Origin: Alistipes_A hominis
GTDB lineage: Bacteria > Bacteroidota > Bacteroidia > Bacteroidales > Rikenellaceae
DNA: 64,000 nucleotides
Assembly (NCBI RefSeq): GCF_014288115.1
Contig: NZ_JACOOK010000002.1
Span: 372,001-436,000, forward strand
Direction of reading: 5' to 3'
Shown here piece after piece: positions 43,683 to 52,163 of the stretch; the first letter of the stretch is position 1; every line of letters starts with the position of its first letter. A model generated the notes under the pieces. It did no database searches, was not told the origin of the DNA, and saw only the letters and a program-made list of their open reading frames with translations. A program made the translations under genes and the position numbers.

Positions 43683-44912
43683 TTACAGTGAAATCACCTT
43701 GTTGCGGATCAGCATTGCCGCGCCGAGCGAACCGATATTGTCGTCGAGGTTGGTCGTGCGGAACAGCGTGTCGTTGTAAACCAGCCGCAGCGAATATTTG
43801 TTGACGGCCGATTTCAGCGGCAGCATCAGGTAGTCGCCGGCGTTGGCCAGGTTGCCTCCGATGATCACCTGTTCCGGGTTGAAAATATTGATCAGAAAAG
43901 CGATGCTTTTGCCGATTTTTTCGCCGGCTTCCTCGATCAGTTCGATTGACAGCGTGTCGTCGTTTTTGGCTGCCTGAATGATGTCGTTGATGTGGATCTT
44001 ATGTTGTTTCTGGTATTTATCCATCAGGATCGTGGTGCGTCCGTTCTTGATCTGCTGGATCATCTTGTTTTCGATGGCGATTCCGGAAACTTCCGTCTCC
44101 AAACACCCTTTTTTACCGCAGTCGCAGATGATCTCGTTATCGAAATAGGGCGTATGGCCGAATTCGCCGGCAAAGCCCGATTTCCCGTAGTACAGGTTGC
44201 CGTCGATGATGACTCCGATGGCGACGCCACGGGCGAGGTTCAGGTAAACGATGTTCTTTTCGGAACCCGTGCATCCTTTCGTATATTCGCCGTAGCAGCG
44301 GGCGCGGGTGTCGTTTTCGATCAGCACCCGGTGTCCGAGCCGTTTTTCCATGATCTCGCTCAGCGACTCTTCGCGCGAGGTGAAATATTTGTAGCTGCGT
44401 CCGGTTTTCGGATTCACGCGCCCGGCAATGCAGATTCCGATGCCGAGCAACTTCGAACGGTCTATTTTGCTGTCGTTTATGAACCGGTCGATCGAAGATC
44501 CGATTTTGTCGAGGCATTCTTCCGTGTCGTCGAGGATAAAATCTTGCTCGTGTTCCAGTTGGATGATGTTGTTGTGCAGGTCGGTAATCACCATGACGAT
44601 CTGATCGCGACTCACTTCGATGCCGGCGAAATAGATGGCCGAATGAGTCAGACCGAAAATGTTCGGCCGGCGTCCGCCGCTGGTTTCGATCTTGCCGCGG
44701 TCGGCGATGATGTTTTCGGAAAGGAGTTCCTCGACCAGTTTGGTGACTGTCGGGATGCTGACATGCAGCTCCCTGGCCAGATCCGCCAGCGTACATTCTC
44801 CTTCGATCGCCATGCGGGCGATGATATTGCGTTTGAGAATGTTGTTTTTTTGAACGATTCCTTTGGCCTTGCCGTTTTCCGGCTGATTGAAAAATTCCTG
44901 TAATGAACTCAT
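43683..44912 (-). CDS. ROK-family transcriptional regulator / sugar kinase homologue
   Basis: A 409-residue NagC/XylR-type ROK protein. The N-terminal winged HTH (CTLADLARELHVSIPTVTKL, about residues 40-60) is followed by the ROK ATPase-fold domain (YFAGIEVSRDQIVMVITDLH, GIGICIAGRVNPKTGRSYKY) and the zinc motif CDCGKKGCLETEVSG. HTH plus ROK marks a sugar-responsive repressor. No sugar catabolic genes adjoin it, so the effector and targets are unknown. Confidence 0.92.
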   Translation of the reverse strand: MSSLQEFFNQPENGKAKGIVQKNNILKRNIIARMAIEGECTLADLARELHVSIPTVTKLVEELLSENIIADRGKIETSGGRRPNIFGLTHSAIYFAGIEVSRDQIVMVITDLHNNIIQLEHEQDFILDDTEECLDKIGSSIDRFINDSKIDRSKLLGIGICIAGRVNPKTGRSYKYFTSREESLSEIMEKRLGHRVLIENDTRARCYGEYTKGCTGSEKNIVYLNLARGVAIGVIIDGNLYYGKSGFAGEFGHTPYFDNEIICDCGKKGCLETEVSGIAIENKMIQQIKNGRTTILMDKYQKQHKIHINDIIQAAKNDDTLSIELIEEAGEKIGKSIAFLINIFNPEQVIIGGNLANAGDYLMLPLKSAVNKYSLRLVYNDTLFRTTNLDDNIGSLGAAMLIRNKVISL

Positions 44913-45150
44913 GGGGTTAAATTCTGTTATGGTTTGATGTTAGGTTTTTCTTTGTCGGGATTCCGAAAGTTCCGGTCCGCCGGCCTCGAAGTCCGCTGAT
45001 AGCCACTCATTCTTATCTAATTGGGAAACGGCGGTTTCCTAAATTTAGAATGGTGGCGTTGGTTTTCTTTGAGTGCAAAATAACGCAAAATTTTTCATAT
45101 ATCCGACCGAATTAGCCGAAATATTAAAATCTTACGCCCTCTTATTTCAT
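44913..45150. other. Intergenic region between ROK and fabD genes
   Basis: No gene is supported. A consensus promoter for the ROK gene could not be located; a minus-strand TTATTTTGC near 45075-45085 is only an imperfect match. Confidence 0.4.
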
Positions 45151-45180
45151 AAAAAAACCGCACTAGTAAAACGTGCGGTT
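45151..45180 (-). terminator. Terminator of fabD
   Basis: An 8-bp stem (45156-45163 with 45173-45180) is followed on the minus strand by a run of T residues. Confidence 0.8.
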
Positions 45181-45222
45181 CGGGAAAATCGTATGAGTAT
45201 CAGCCGTTTTTTTCGGTCGACA

Positions 45223-46107
45223 TTACAATGTTTGCTTCGATTCGCAAACGGCGGCGCGGTCCACTTTCTTGATCAGGCCCTGCAATACGCTGCCGGGGCC
45301 GAGTTCGGTGAACTGCGTGGCTCCGTCGGCGATCATGTTTTGCACGATCTGTGTCCAGCGCACCGGAGAGGTCAGTTGGGCGATCAGGTTGGCTTGGATT
45401 TTAGCCGGATCGGTGTACGGTTTGGCGTCGACGTTCTGGTAGATCGGGCAGACCGGTTCGGCGAATGGAGCGGCTTTGATGGCGGCTTCGAGCTCTACGC
45501 GGGCCGGTTCCATCAGCGGCGAGTGGAACGCTCCGCCGACGTTCAGCTTCAGCGCGCGTTTGGCGCCCGCCTCGGTCAGTTTGGCGCAGGCGGCGTCGAT
45601 CGCTTCGTTGCTGCCCGATATTACCAACTGTCCCGGACAGTTGTAGTTGGCCGGAACGACTACGCCGTCGATCGCGCTGCATATCTCTTCGACCGTGGCG
45701 TCGGGCAGGCCGATGATGGCGGCCATCGTCGACGGATTCTGTTCGCAGGCTTTCTGCATCGCCATCGCACGTTTCGAAACCAGGCTCAGGCCGTCTTCGA
45801 AACTCAGGGCTCCGGCGGCTACCAGCGCGCTGAATTCGCCCAGCGAGTGTCCGGCCGTCATTTCGGGTTTGAAGTCCGCGCCGAGCGATTTGGCCAGGAT
45901 GACCGAGTGCAGGAAGATCGCCGGCTGGGTTACTTTCGTCTGCTTGAGCTGTTCGTCGGTTCCGGCGAACATGATATCGGTGATCGGGAAGCCGAGAATT
46001 TCGTTGGCTTTTTCGAACAGTTCTTTTGCAAGGGGAACGTTGTCGTACAGGTCTTTGCCCATTCCGACGAATTGGGCGCCTTGACCCGGGAATACGTATG
46101 CGTGCAT
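45223..46107 (-). CDS. fabD: Malonyl-CoA:ACP transacylase
   Basis: A 294-residue FabD that loads malonyl groups onto acyl carrier protein for fatty acid synthesis. The nucleophile elbow is AGHSLGEF (TAGHSLGEFSALVAAGALSF), with the N-terminal oxyanion loop FPGQGAQFVGMGKDLYD. The conserved arginine follows in SKRAMAMQKACEQNPSTMAA, and the catalytic histidine in GGAFHSPLMEPARVEL. The other fab genes are not adjacent. A TATCTTTG promoter element lies 30 bases upstream. Confidence 0.96.
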   Translation of the reverse strand: MHAYVFPGQGAQFVGMGKDLYDNVPLAKELFEKANEILGFPITDIMFAGTDEQLKQTKVTQPAIFLHSVILAKSLGADFKPEMTAGHSLGEFSALVAAGALSFEDGLSLVSKRAMAMQKACEQNPSTMAAIIGLPDATVEEICSAIDGVVVPANYNCPGQLVISGSNEAIDAACAKLTEAGAKRALKLNVGGAFHSPLMEPARVELEAAIKAAPFAEPVCPIYQNVDAKPYTDPAKIQANLIAQLTSPVRWTQIVQNMIADGATQFTELGPGSVLQGLIKKVDRAAVCESKQTL

Positions 46108-46136
46108 ATTTTTTCGTTTAGTTGGTTAACAGAGAA

Positions 46137-46144
46137 CAAAGATA
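46137..46144 (-). promoter_or_regulatory. -7 element for fabD
   Basis: TATCTTTG on the minus strand, exact TAnnTTTG; the -33 element is weak. Confidence 0.6.
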
Positions 46145-46217
46145 AGTAATTTTGCCGAAACCCGGCAACTGTTCTCGACGGGGGGCGTATTTCGCAACGA
46201 AATGCTCCGGTTTTTGC

Positions 46218-46225
46218 TACCTTTG
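46218..46225 (+). promoter_or_regulatory. -7 element for the panE-like gene
   Basis: TACCTTTG lies 28 bases before the chosen ATG at 46253; no clear -33 element is visible. The fabD and panE promoters are back to back. Confidence 0.6.
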
Positions 46226-46252
46226 CGGAAAATCAAATCGTTCGGACTGATT

Positions 46253-47176
46253 ATGAAAACGAAAATAGCCATCGTAGGGACGGGCGGCGTCGGCGGATTT
46301 CTCGGCGGTCTGCTCGCCCGCCGTTACCGGGACGACCCGGAAGTGGACATCTATTTTATTTCGCGCGGACAAGCCCTCGAAAATATCCGAAGCAGGGGAT
46401 TGATCGTCGAGTCACAGCAGGGAAATTTTACGGCCCGCCCGAAAGCGGCGACCGATTCGGCCGCCGAGATTGGCGAAATGGATTACATCCTGCTGTGCAC
46501 GAAGGCCTATGATATCGAAGGGGCCGTCGGGCAGATCCGCCCGGCCATCGGGCCGCGGACGGTGATCCTGCCGTTTCTGAACGGCGTGGATAGCGCCGAG
46601 AAGATCAAACGAATGCTGCCCGGACATGCCGTGTGGGACGGGTGCGTGTATGTGGTTGCGTTTATCGTCGAGCCGGGCCGTATCGCCGAACATACCAACG
46701 GTTACCGTTACCTGTTCGGTTCCGCGCAGGGGCCGGACGAACGACTCGAAGAACTGGAGCGGATTTTTACCGGCGCGGAAGTCCGCGCCCGGTTGGTTCC
46801 GGATATTACCCGGCGAGTCTGGGACAAGTTTGCGTTCATCTCGACCGTGGCCACGGCGACTTCCTATACCGACGAGCCTTACGGCGGCGTGCTTGGCAAC
46901 CCGGACTACCGGGCGCAGTTCACGGCGCTGCTCGATGAATTTCAGGCGGTGGCGAAGGCCAAAGGAATCGTCCTGTCCGACGGGATCGCCGCCCAGGTGG
47001 TCGATCAGATGGAACGGATTCCGACCGATACGACGACCTCGATGCAGCGCGATTTCCGGGCGCACCGCAGCACCGAACTGGAGTCGTTGACCGGCTACAT
47101 CGTGCGCGAAGGGAAACGGCTCGACGTTCCGACGCCGACTTACGACCGGATGTATGCCGGATTGCTGCAACGTTAA
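46253..47176 (+). CDS. panE: 2-dehydropantoate 2-reductase (KPR family)
   Basis: A 307-residue ketopantoate reductase family protein, which uses NADPH to form pantoate for CoA synthesis. The Rossmann motif is IAVVGTGG-like (KIAIVGTGGVGGFLGGLLAR, residues 3-22). NGVDSAEKIKRMLP contains the conserved NG, and TRRVWDKFAFISTVATATSY has the catalytic lysine. The start at 46253 is set by the Rossmann strand. Paralogues of unknown substrate exist in this family, so the pantothenate role is likely but not certain. Confidence 0.88.
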   Translation: MKTKIAIVGTGGVGGFLGGLLARRYRDDPEVDIYFISRGQALENIRSRGLIVESQQGNFTARPKAATDSAAEIGEMDYILLCTKAYDIEGAVGQIRPAIGPRTVILPFLNGVDSAEKIKRMLPGHAVWDGCVYVVAFIVEPGRIAEHTNGYRYLFGSAQGPDERLEELERIFTGAEVRARLVPDITRRVWDKFAFISTVATATSYTDEPYGGVLGNPDYRAQFTALLDEFQAVAKAKGIVLSDGIAAQVVDQMERIPTDTTTSMQRDFRAHRSTELESLTGYIVREGKRLDVPTPTYDRMYAGLLQR

Positions 47177-47209
47177 CGTATTTTGATCGTGATCCGCATA
47201 CCTCTCCGG

Positions 47210-47240
47210 CCGCCCGGTTGCGATTTCCGGGCGGTTTTTT
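47210..47240 (+). terminator. Terminator after the panE-like gene
   Basis: An 8-bp GC stem (47210-47217 with 47227-47234) closes a 9-base loop, followed by TTTTTT. Confidence 0.88.
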
Positions 47241-47241
47241 G

Positions 47242-47272
47242 TTGCCATTGGCCGGTAAAATGCGTAGTTTTG
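47242..47272 (+). promoter_or_regulatory. Promoter of the cell-wall peptide operon
   Basis: TTG (47242-47244), 20-base spacer, TAGTTTTG (47265-47272), 22 bases before the lipoprotein start. Confidence 0.7.
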
Positions 47273-47294
47273 TGAAAATATAGACTGTTTCGGA

Positions 47295-48710
47295 ATGAAT
47301 CTGTTCAAGTTTTTTTGTCCGGTGCTGTTGGGAGCGTTGGTTTCCTGCGCCGGACGATCCGATTGGCGGAAAGATGCGTCGAATCTGATCGGAGAAGGTC
47401 GGTTTTCGCAGCTGGACTCGTTGCTGGAAGAGGCGGAACCCGGCGCGTCGGAACAGGAGCTGCGCGCGATCGACTCGCTGCGGGAGGTCATGCGGCGTTT
47501 GCGTATCGAATTTTGTTATAACGAAGAACAGATTCTCTCCCGGATCCGGCAGCGGGTGTCCGATACGGTATCTCCGGAGCAGATCCGTCGATGGGAAAAG
47601 TCCGGGAAGTTGGAGATGCGGCGGATCGACAGCCGGAAGCGTTACTTCAGCCGTTCGGTAGGCAACCTGATTCTGCTGGCCCCGGAACTGGAAGGATTGC
47701 GGCGGATCGACTCGTCGGAGATCGGTTTTCGGGAAAGGCACGCCGCGCGGGTGATTGCAGCGACCGATTCGCTGGGAATGTGTACGAATCCGGTGACGAT
47801 GACGATTCGCTATACGCTTGTCGTGGAACCGGATGCCGTGCCGGAGGGCGATACGATCCGTTGCTGGCTGCCCTATCCGCAGGAAGGTTTGCCGCGCCAG
47901 ACCGGTGTCGAACTGATTTCGGCATGGCCTGAGCGGTATGTCGTGGCTCCGAAGGGAACTCCGCAGCGTAGCATTTGTTTCGAACAGCCGGCCCGTCGCG
48001 ACAGCGCGACCGTTTTCAGGCTCGCGTTCCGGGTGACGACGCGTGCGCAGTATTTCGATCCGGAGGAGCTGTCGAAGCGGGTCGAACCGTACGATACCCT
48101 TTCGGAAGTTTATCGCAAATATACGGCCCAGCGTCCGCCGCACCTCGTTTTCAGCGAACGGATCGAACGGAAGGCCCGCGAGTTGGCCGGCGGCGAGACC
48201 GATCCGGTGCGGATCGTTTCGCGGATTTACGATTGGATCGACGACATTCCGTGGGCGGGGGCGATCGAGTACGGCGTGATCCCGAATATTCCCGAGTACG
48301 TGCTCGATGCCGGACACGGCGACTGCGGACAGGTGAGCCTGCTTCTGATCGCGATGTTGCGCAGCGTCGGGATTCCGGCGCGGTGGGAAAGCGGTTGGAT
48401 GCTGCATCCGGGACATGTCGGTCTGCACGACTGGGGATCGGTTTATTACGAAGGCGTCGGGTGGGTGCCCCTCGATATATCGTTCGGCAAACTGGCTGCG
48501 AGCGCCGATCCGGCCGTCCGCGATTTCTATAAAACGGGCATGGACAGCTACCGGCTGGTCGTGAACAGCGATTACGGGTATCCGTTCGATCCTCCGAAAC
48601 GGCATATGCGTAGCGAGCCGGTGGATTTTCAACGCGGCGAAGCGGAAACTTCGGAGCGCAATCTCTATTTCGACGAGTGGGATTATCACATGGACGTTAC
48701 ATACGAATAG
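47295..48710 (+). CDS. Transglutaminase-like lipoprotein
   Basis: A 471-residue envelope lipoprotein. The lipobox LVSC places the lipidated cysteine at residue 18. After a helical N-terminal part and a beta domain, the transglutaminase core carries C344 (GHGDCGQVSLLLIAMLRSVG), H378 (VGLHDWG) and D394 (VPLDIS), the full papain-like triad. Bacterial members cleave or rearrange peptides rather than cross-link. The NlpC/P60 gene starts 1 base after its stop, and the dipeptide epimerase follows. The set points to breakdown of cell-wall peptides outside or in the periplasm. Confidence 0.88.
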   Translation: MNLFKFFCPVLLGALVSCAGRSDWRKDASNLIGEGRFSQLDSLLEEAEPGASEQELRAIDSLREVMRRLRIEFCYNEEQILSRIRQRVSDTVSPEQIRRWEKSGKLEMRRIDSRKRYFSRSVGNLILLAPELEGLRRIDSSEIGFRERHAARVIAATDSLGMCTNPVTMTIRYTLVVEPDAVPEGDTIRCWLPYPQEGLPRQTGVELISAWPERYVVAPKGTPQRSICFEQPARRDSATVFRLAFRVTTRAQYFDPEELSKRVEPYDTLSEVYRKYTAQRPPHLVFSERIERKARELAGGETDPVRIVSRIYDWIDDIPWAGAIEYGVIPNIPEYVLDAGHGDCGQVSLLLIAMLRSVGIPARWESGWMLHPGHVGLHDWGSVYYEGVGWVPLDISFGKLAASADPAVRDFYKTGMDSYRLVVNSDYGYPFDPPKRHMRSEPVDFQRGEAETSERNLYFDEWDYHMDVTYE

Positions 48711-48711
48711 A

Positions 48712-49884
48712 ATGAAGAGGATAACGAAAAAGGTTTTATGGACGGCGGCGCTGACACTGGCCGTTTGGGGCGCGAAAGCGCAATCCGCCGGCGATCTGGT
48801 GGAACAGGTGCGCGCGCGGTACGCTCCGGACAAACGGGTGGCGGTCTTCGAGATCGAGGCCGAACAGGTCAACGATACGCTGTATATATTAAAGGGCAAG
48901 TGCGACGATCCGGAAGCCGTTCGTGCGCTCCGCGAGCGGTTGAGGCGGGGCGGGGTCGCCTTTGAGGATTATACGACGCTGCTGCCGTCCCGTGCGCTCG
49001 GCGACCGGACGCAGGCGCTCGTCACGCTGTCGTCGGTCAACCTGCGCACCGCTCCGGCTCATGCCGCCGAGTTTGCGACCCAGGCGATCCTCGGAACGCC
49101 GTTGCGGGTGCTCGACGTGCAGGGCGGCTGGTATCGGGTGCAGACTCCGGACGGTTATATTTCGTGGGTGGACGACGATGCGATCGCACTGAAAACACCC
49201 GGTGAGATGGAGTCCTGGCGGATGTCACAGCGGTTTATCTACACCGGATACATCGGATTCGTCTACGCTGGGCCGGACGAGGAGGGTTCCCGGGTTTCCG
49301 ATCTCGTGCTCGGAACGGTGCTGGAGGTCGATCCGGCGGGTAAGACGAACCGGAAGTTCATTGCCGTCCGGCTGCCGGACGGACGCTCCGGTTATGTGAA
49401 ACGCAGCGAAACGCAGGATTTTACCGAATGGGCGGCCCGGGAGTTGCGGCCGGACGGCCTGGAACGCACGGCGCGCAGCATGATGGGAGTGCCTTATCTG
49501 TGGGGAGGAACTTCGGTCAAAGGGGTCGACTGTTCCGGAATGGTCAAGACGGCCTATTTCGCCAATGGCGTAATCCTGGCGCGGGACGCTTCGCAGCAAG
49601 CCCTGACCGGGGAGAAGATCGCGCCCGAAGCGTGGCGGGATTGCCGCAAGGGCGACTTGCTGTTTTTCGGCAACGCGCAGACCGGCCGCGTGACGCATGT
49701 GGCGATGTATCTCGGCGACGGAAAATTCATCCATGCTTCGGGGCGCGTCAAGGTCAACAGCATCGACCCGCAAGCGGAGGACTTCGTCGGGTATCCGTGC
49801 CTGTCGATCAGCCGGATCGTCGGCCGGATCGGAACGCCCGGTATCGCGCGGGTGGCCGGCCATCCGTGGTATTTCAACCGATAA
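48712..49884 (+). CDS. Secreted NlpC/P60 endopeptidase with SH3 domains
   Basis: A 390-residue protein with a signal peptide (MKRITKKVLWTAALTLAVWG, cut after AKAQ). Two bacterial SH3 domains (about 100-165 and 175-235) contain NLRTAPAH, VLDVQGGWYRVQTPDGY and LPDGRSGYVKRSE. The NlpC/P60 catalytic domain has C274 in GVDCSG, H329 in VTHVAMYLGDG and H341 in FIHASG. Such enzymes cut gamma-D-Glu-diamino acid bonds, as YkfC does with L-Ala-gamma-D-Glu peptides. This matches the epimerase encoded next. Confidence 0.94.
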   Translation: MKRITKKVLWTAALTLAVWGAKAQSAGDLVEQVRARYAPDKRVAVFEIEAEQVNDTLYILKGKCDDPEAVRALRERLRRGGVAFEDYTTLLPSRALGDRTQALVTLSSVNLRTAPAHAAEFATQAILGTPLRVLDVQGGWYRVQTPDGYISWVDDDAIALKTPGEMESWRMSQRFIYTGYIGFVYAGPDEEGSRVSDLVLGTVLEVDPAGKTNRKFIAVRLPDGRSGYVKRSETQDFTEWAARELRPDGLERTARSMMGVPYLWGGTSVKGVDCSGMVKTAYFANGVILARDASQQALTGEKIAPEAWRDCRKGDLLFFGNAQTGRVTHVAMYLGDGKFIHASGRVKVNSIDPQAEDFVGYPCLSISRIVGRIGTPGIARVAGHPWYFNR

Positions 49885-49903
49885 TCCTATCAATCCGATA
49901 ACC

Positions 49904-51034
49904 ATGAACAGAAGAGACTTTTTGAAGACCACGGCGATGGGGCTCGTTACGGCCGGGGTGGCCGCTTCGCCGCTGCTGGGCGCTTGTGCGGGGAAACCGA
50001 AAAAAGGGCGTAGCGGGAAGCTGAATTTGACGTTCGAGCCGTACGATCTGAAGTTGATCCACCCGTTTACCGTGGCGGTCAATACGCGTACGCATACGCC
50101 CGACGTACAGGTGCAGCTCGAGTACGACGGCGTGATCGGCTACGGCGAAGCGTCGATGCCGCCTTACCTCGGCGAGACGCAGGAATCGGTCTGCAAATTC
50201 CTCGGATCGCTCGATCTCGGCCAGTTCGCCGATCCGTTCCGAATGGACGAAATTCTCGAATACGTCGATTCGGCGGCTCCTGACAACCGGGCGGCGAAAG
50301 CGTCGGTCGATATCGCGCTGCACGATCTGACCGGAAAGCTGCTCGGTCAGCCGTGGTATAAGATATGGGGACTCTCGCCGGAGAAAGCTCCCGACACGTC
50401 GTTCACGATCGGGATCGATACGGCGGACGTCGTACGCAAGAAAGTGGAGGAGACGTCGCCCTATAACGTCATTAAGGTGAAGATGGGGCTCGACAACGAC
50501 AAGGAGCTGGTCGAAATCATCCGTTCGGTGACCGATAAGCCGCTGTGCGTCGATGCCAACCAGGGTTGGAAGGATAAGGAGAAGGCGTTGGAGATGATCG
50601 AGTGGCTCAGCGAACGCAATACGCTGTTCGTCGAACAGCCGCTGCCGAAAGAGATGATCGACGAGACGGCATGGATTCGGGAGCGAAGCCCGCTGCCGAT
50701 TATGGCCGACGAGTTTTTACAACGGCTGCCGGACGTCCGGCGTGCCGAGGGGGTGTACGACGGGATCAACATCAAGCTGATGAAGAGTACCGGCCTGCGT
50801 GAAGCCTATAAAATGGCGGTGTTGGCCAAGGCGTTGGGAATGAAACTGATGATCGGATGTATGACCGAGACTTCCTGCGCTATAACGGCGGCGGCCCAAC
50901 TGGCGCCGATGATGGACTGGGCCGACCTGGACGGCAATCTGCTGATTTCGAACGACCGATTCGACGGGGCCCGGATCGTCGATGGGCAGGTGACGCTGCC
51001 CGACCGTCCTGGAATCGGGGTCGTTCCGGTTTAG
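49904..51034 (+). CDS. Dipeptide (L-Ala-D/L-Glu) epimerase
   Basis: A 376-residue enolase-superfamily protein. The start at 49904 gives a Tat-type signal, MNRRDFLKTTAMGLVTAGVA, so it is exported folded. Catalytic and metal residues are visible: K191/K193 in VIKVKMG, D218 in CVDANQGW, E244 in FVEQPL, D269 in IMADE and K291 in NIKLMKSTG. It converts L-Ala-D-Glu from murein into L-Ala-L-Glu, as YkfB or YcjG do. A Tat-exported form is unusual, since E. coli and Bacillus enzymes are cytoplasmic. It follows the NlpC/P60 gene by 19 bases. Confidence 0.93.
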   Translation: MNRRDFLKTTAMGLVTAGVAASPLLGACAGKPKKGRSGKLNLTFEPYDLKLIHPFTVAVNTRTHTPDVQVQLEYDGVIGYGEASMPPYLGETQESVCKFLGSLDLGQFADPFRMDEILEYVDSAAPDNRAAKASVDIALHDLTGKLLGQPWYKIWGLSPEKAPDTSFTIGIDTADVVRKKVEETSPYNVIKVKMGLDNDKELVEIIRSVTDKPLCVDANQGWKDKEKALEMIEWLSERNTLFVEQPLPKEMIDETAWIRERSPLPIMADEFLQRLPDVRRAEGVYDGINIKLMKSTGLREAYKMAVLAKALGMKLMIGCMTETSCAITAAAQLAPMMDWADLDGNLLISNDRFDGARIVDGQVTLPDRPGIGVVPV

Positions 51035-51076
51035 ATTTTTTGAAGAGTACGAGTAAGGAATATAATAAATAAAATA

Positions 51077-51100
51077 AAGGGCGCCGAATTGAGCGCCCTT
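51077..51100. terminator. Hairpin terminator between epimerase and the small minus-strand ORF
   Basis: An 8-bp stem (51077-51084 with 51093-51100) lies between converging genes. The minus-strand side has a T-rich tail; the plus side has GGTTTTT. Confidence 0.75.
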
Positions 51101-51105
51101 GGTTT

Positions 51106-51246
51106 TTACTTTTTGTTTAACGCCTCTCTCAGCAGGCAGTCGACTAAAATCAGATCATTGTCTTCCCCCACTACTTCTTTGGAGAAAAGTTCTTCATCAG
51201 CCAGCCTTTCGGCATTAAAACCGTACTCATTGTAACTTTCGTCCAT
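51106..51246 (-). CDS. Small acidic protein downstream of the sigma factor
   Basis: A 46-residue ORF (MDESYNEYGFNAERLADEEL to LREALNKK), strongly acidic, starting 62 bases after the ECF sigma gene and ending at a terminator. The same frame stays open upstream to the sigma stop and reads protein-like (ELKAIIAGVGRYIGTNDQNQ) but contains no ATG. The true start may therefore be a nearby GTG, or the ORF may have lost its start. The family is not recognised. Co-transcription with the sigma gene allows a regulatory role, but this is speculation. Confidence 0.55.
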   Translation of the reverse strand: MDESYNEYGFNAERLADEELFSKEVVGEDNDLILVDCLLREALNKK

Positions 51247-51308
51247 AGGCACAATTTGATTTTGATCGTTTGTACCTATATAACGCCCGACTCCGGCGAT
51301 TATTGCCT

Positions 51309-51893
51309 TTAACTCAAGATTAACTGCTTTTCGTCGATCATTTTGCGCATGTTGATCAGCGCATAGCGCATCCGTCCGAGCGCCGTGTTGATGCTGACGT
51401 TGGTTTCGTCGGCTATCTCCTTGAAACTAAGTCCCATGTAGTAGCGCATCAGGACGACTTCTTTTTGTTCGGCCGGCAGGAAATCCACCAGTTTGCGAAC
51501 ATCCTCGGCGATCTGATCGGAGATCATCCGGTCTTCGACCGTCGAATCGGAGAGTTTCCGGTTGTTCAGCAGGTCGTATCCGGCTTCGCCTTCGGAGATG
51601 TGGTTTTGCTGTTTTTTCTGTCGGAAATGGTCGATCACCTGATTGTGCGCGATACGCAGTACCCACGAAAGAAATTTTCCGTTTTCGGTGTATCGTCCGT
51701 CGTTCACGAAACGGATTACTTTGATAAGAGTTTCCTGGAAAATATCGTCGGCCAGGTCCCGGTCCTTGACCATCATGTTGATGTAATCGAAGACCCGTCG
51801 CCGGTGCCGGTTGACAAGTACAGTTACAGCATTCTCATTGCCTGACAGATAGACATTAAGCAAATCGTTGTCACTTAACTTCTTCAGATTCAT
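51309..51893 (-). CDS. ECF-type RNA polymerase sigma factor
   Basis: A 194-residue sigma-70 family protein with regions 2 and 4. Region 2 is NENAVTVLVNRHRRRVFDYI with DRDLADDIFQETLIKVIRFV. Region 4 is LPAEQKEVVLMRYYMGLSFKEIADETN, ending in SINTALGRMRYALINMRKMI. An acidic linker (about residues 105-130) joins them. No classical anti-sigma (FecR-like) gene follows, unlike TonB-linked ECF loci of this phylum, so it belongs to a different ECF group. Regulon unknown. Confidence 0.94.
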   Translation of the reverse strand: MNLKKLSDNDLLNVYLSGNENAVTVLVNRHRRRVFDYINMMVKDRDLADDIFQETLIKVIRFVNDGRYTENGKFLSWVLRIAHNQVIDHFRQKKQQNHISEGEAGYDLLNNRKLSDSTVEDRMISDQIAEDVRKLVDFLPAEQKEVVLMRYYMGLSFKEIADETNVSINTALGRMRYALINMRKMIDEKQLILS

Positions 51894-52085
51894 ATACTAC
51901 TCGTTATTAGTTTAGAGTAGATATTCTCGATAGGCAATTCTTTTAAATAATTAGACTTTAGCGTCGCAATATACATAAATTTTTTGAATTCGCAAATTTT
52001 TCTACTCAACATGATTTCGATCCTTTTTACAAAAGCTGTGCCATAATTTGATAAACAGCCTGCTGGAAATTTGCGGGAATCAAAA

Positions 52086-52123
52086 AATCTGCAAAATTTC
52101 CGGAAATACGGAATTTGCAGATT
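52086..52123 (-). terminator. Terminator of the zinc-ribbon gene
   Basis: An imperfect long hairpin (outer arms starting 52086 and ending 52123, matching AATCTGCAAA with TTTGCAGATT) has a TTTTTTG tail on the minus strand. Confidence 0.75.
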
Positions 52124-52163
52124 CGGGATAAGACGGATCGGGAAAATCCCGGAGCGTTTTGGC

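Noticed and set aside
51309..51330. Programmed frameshift joining the sigma factor to the small downstream ORF
   Set aside because: No good slippery heptamer or downstream structure is visible at the sigma stop; left only as an alternative in the small-ORF finding.
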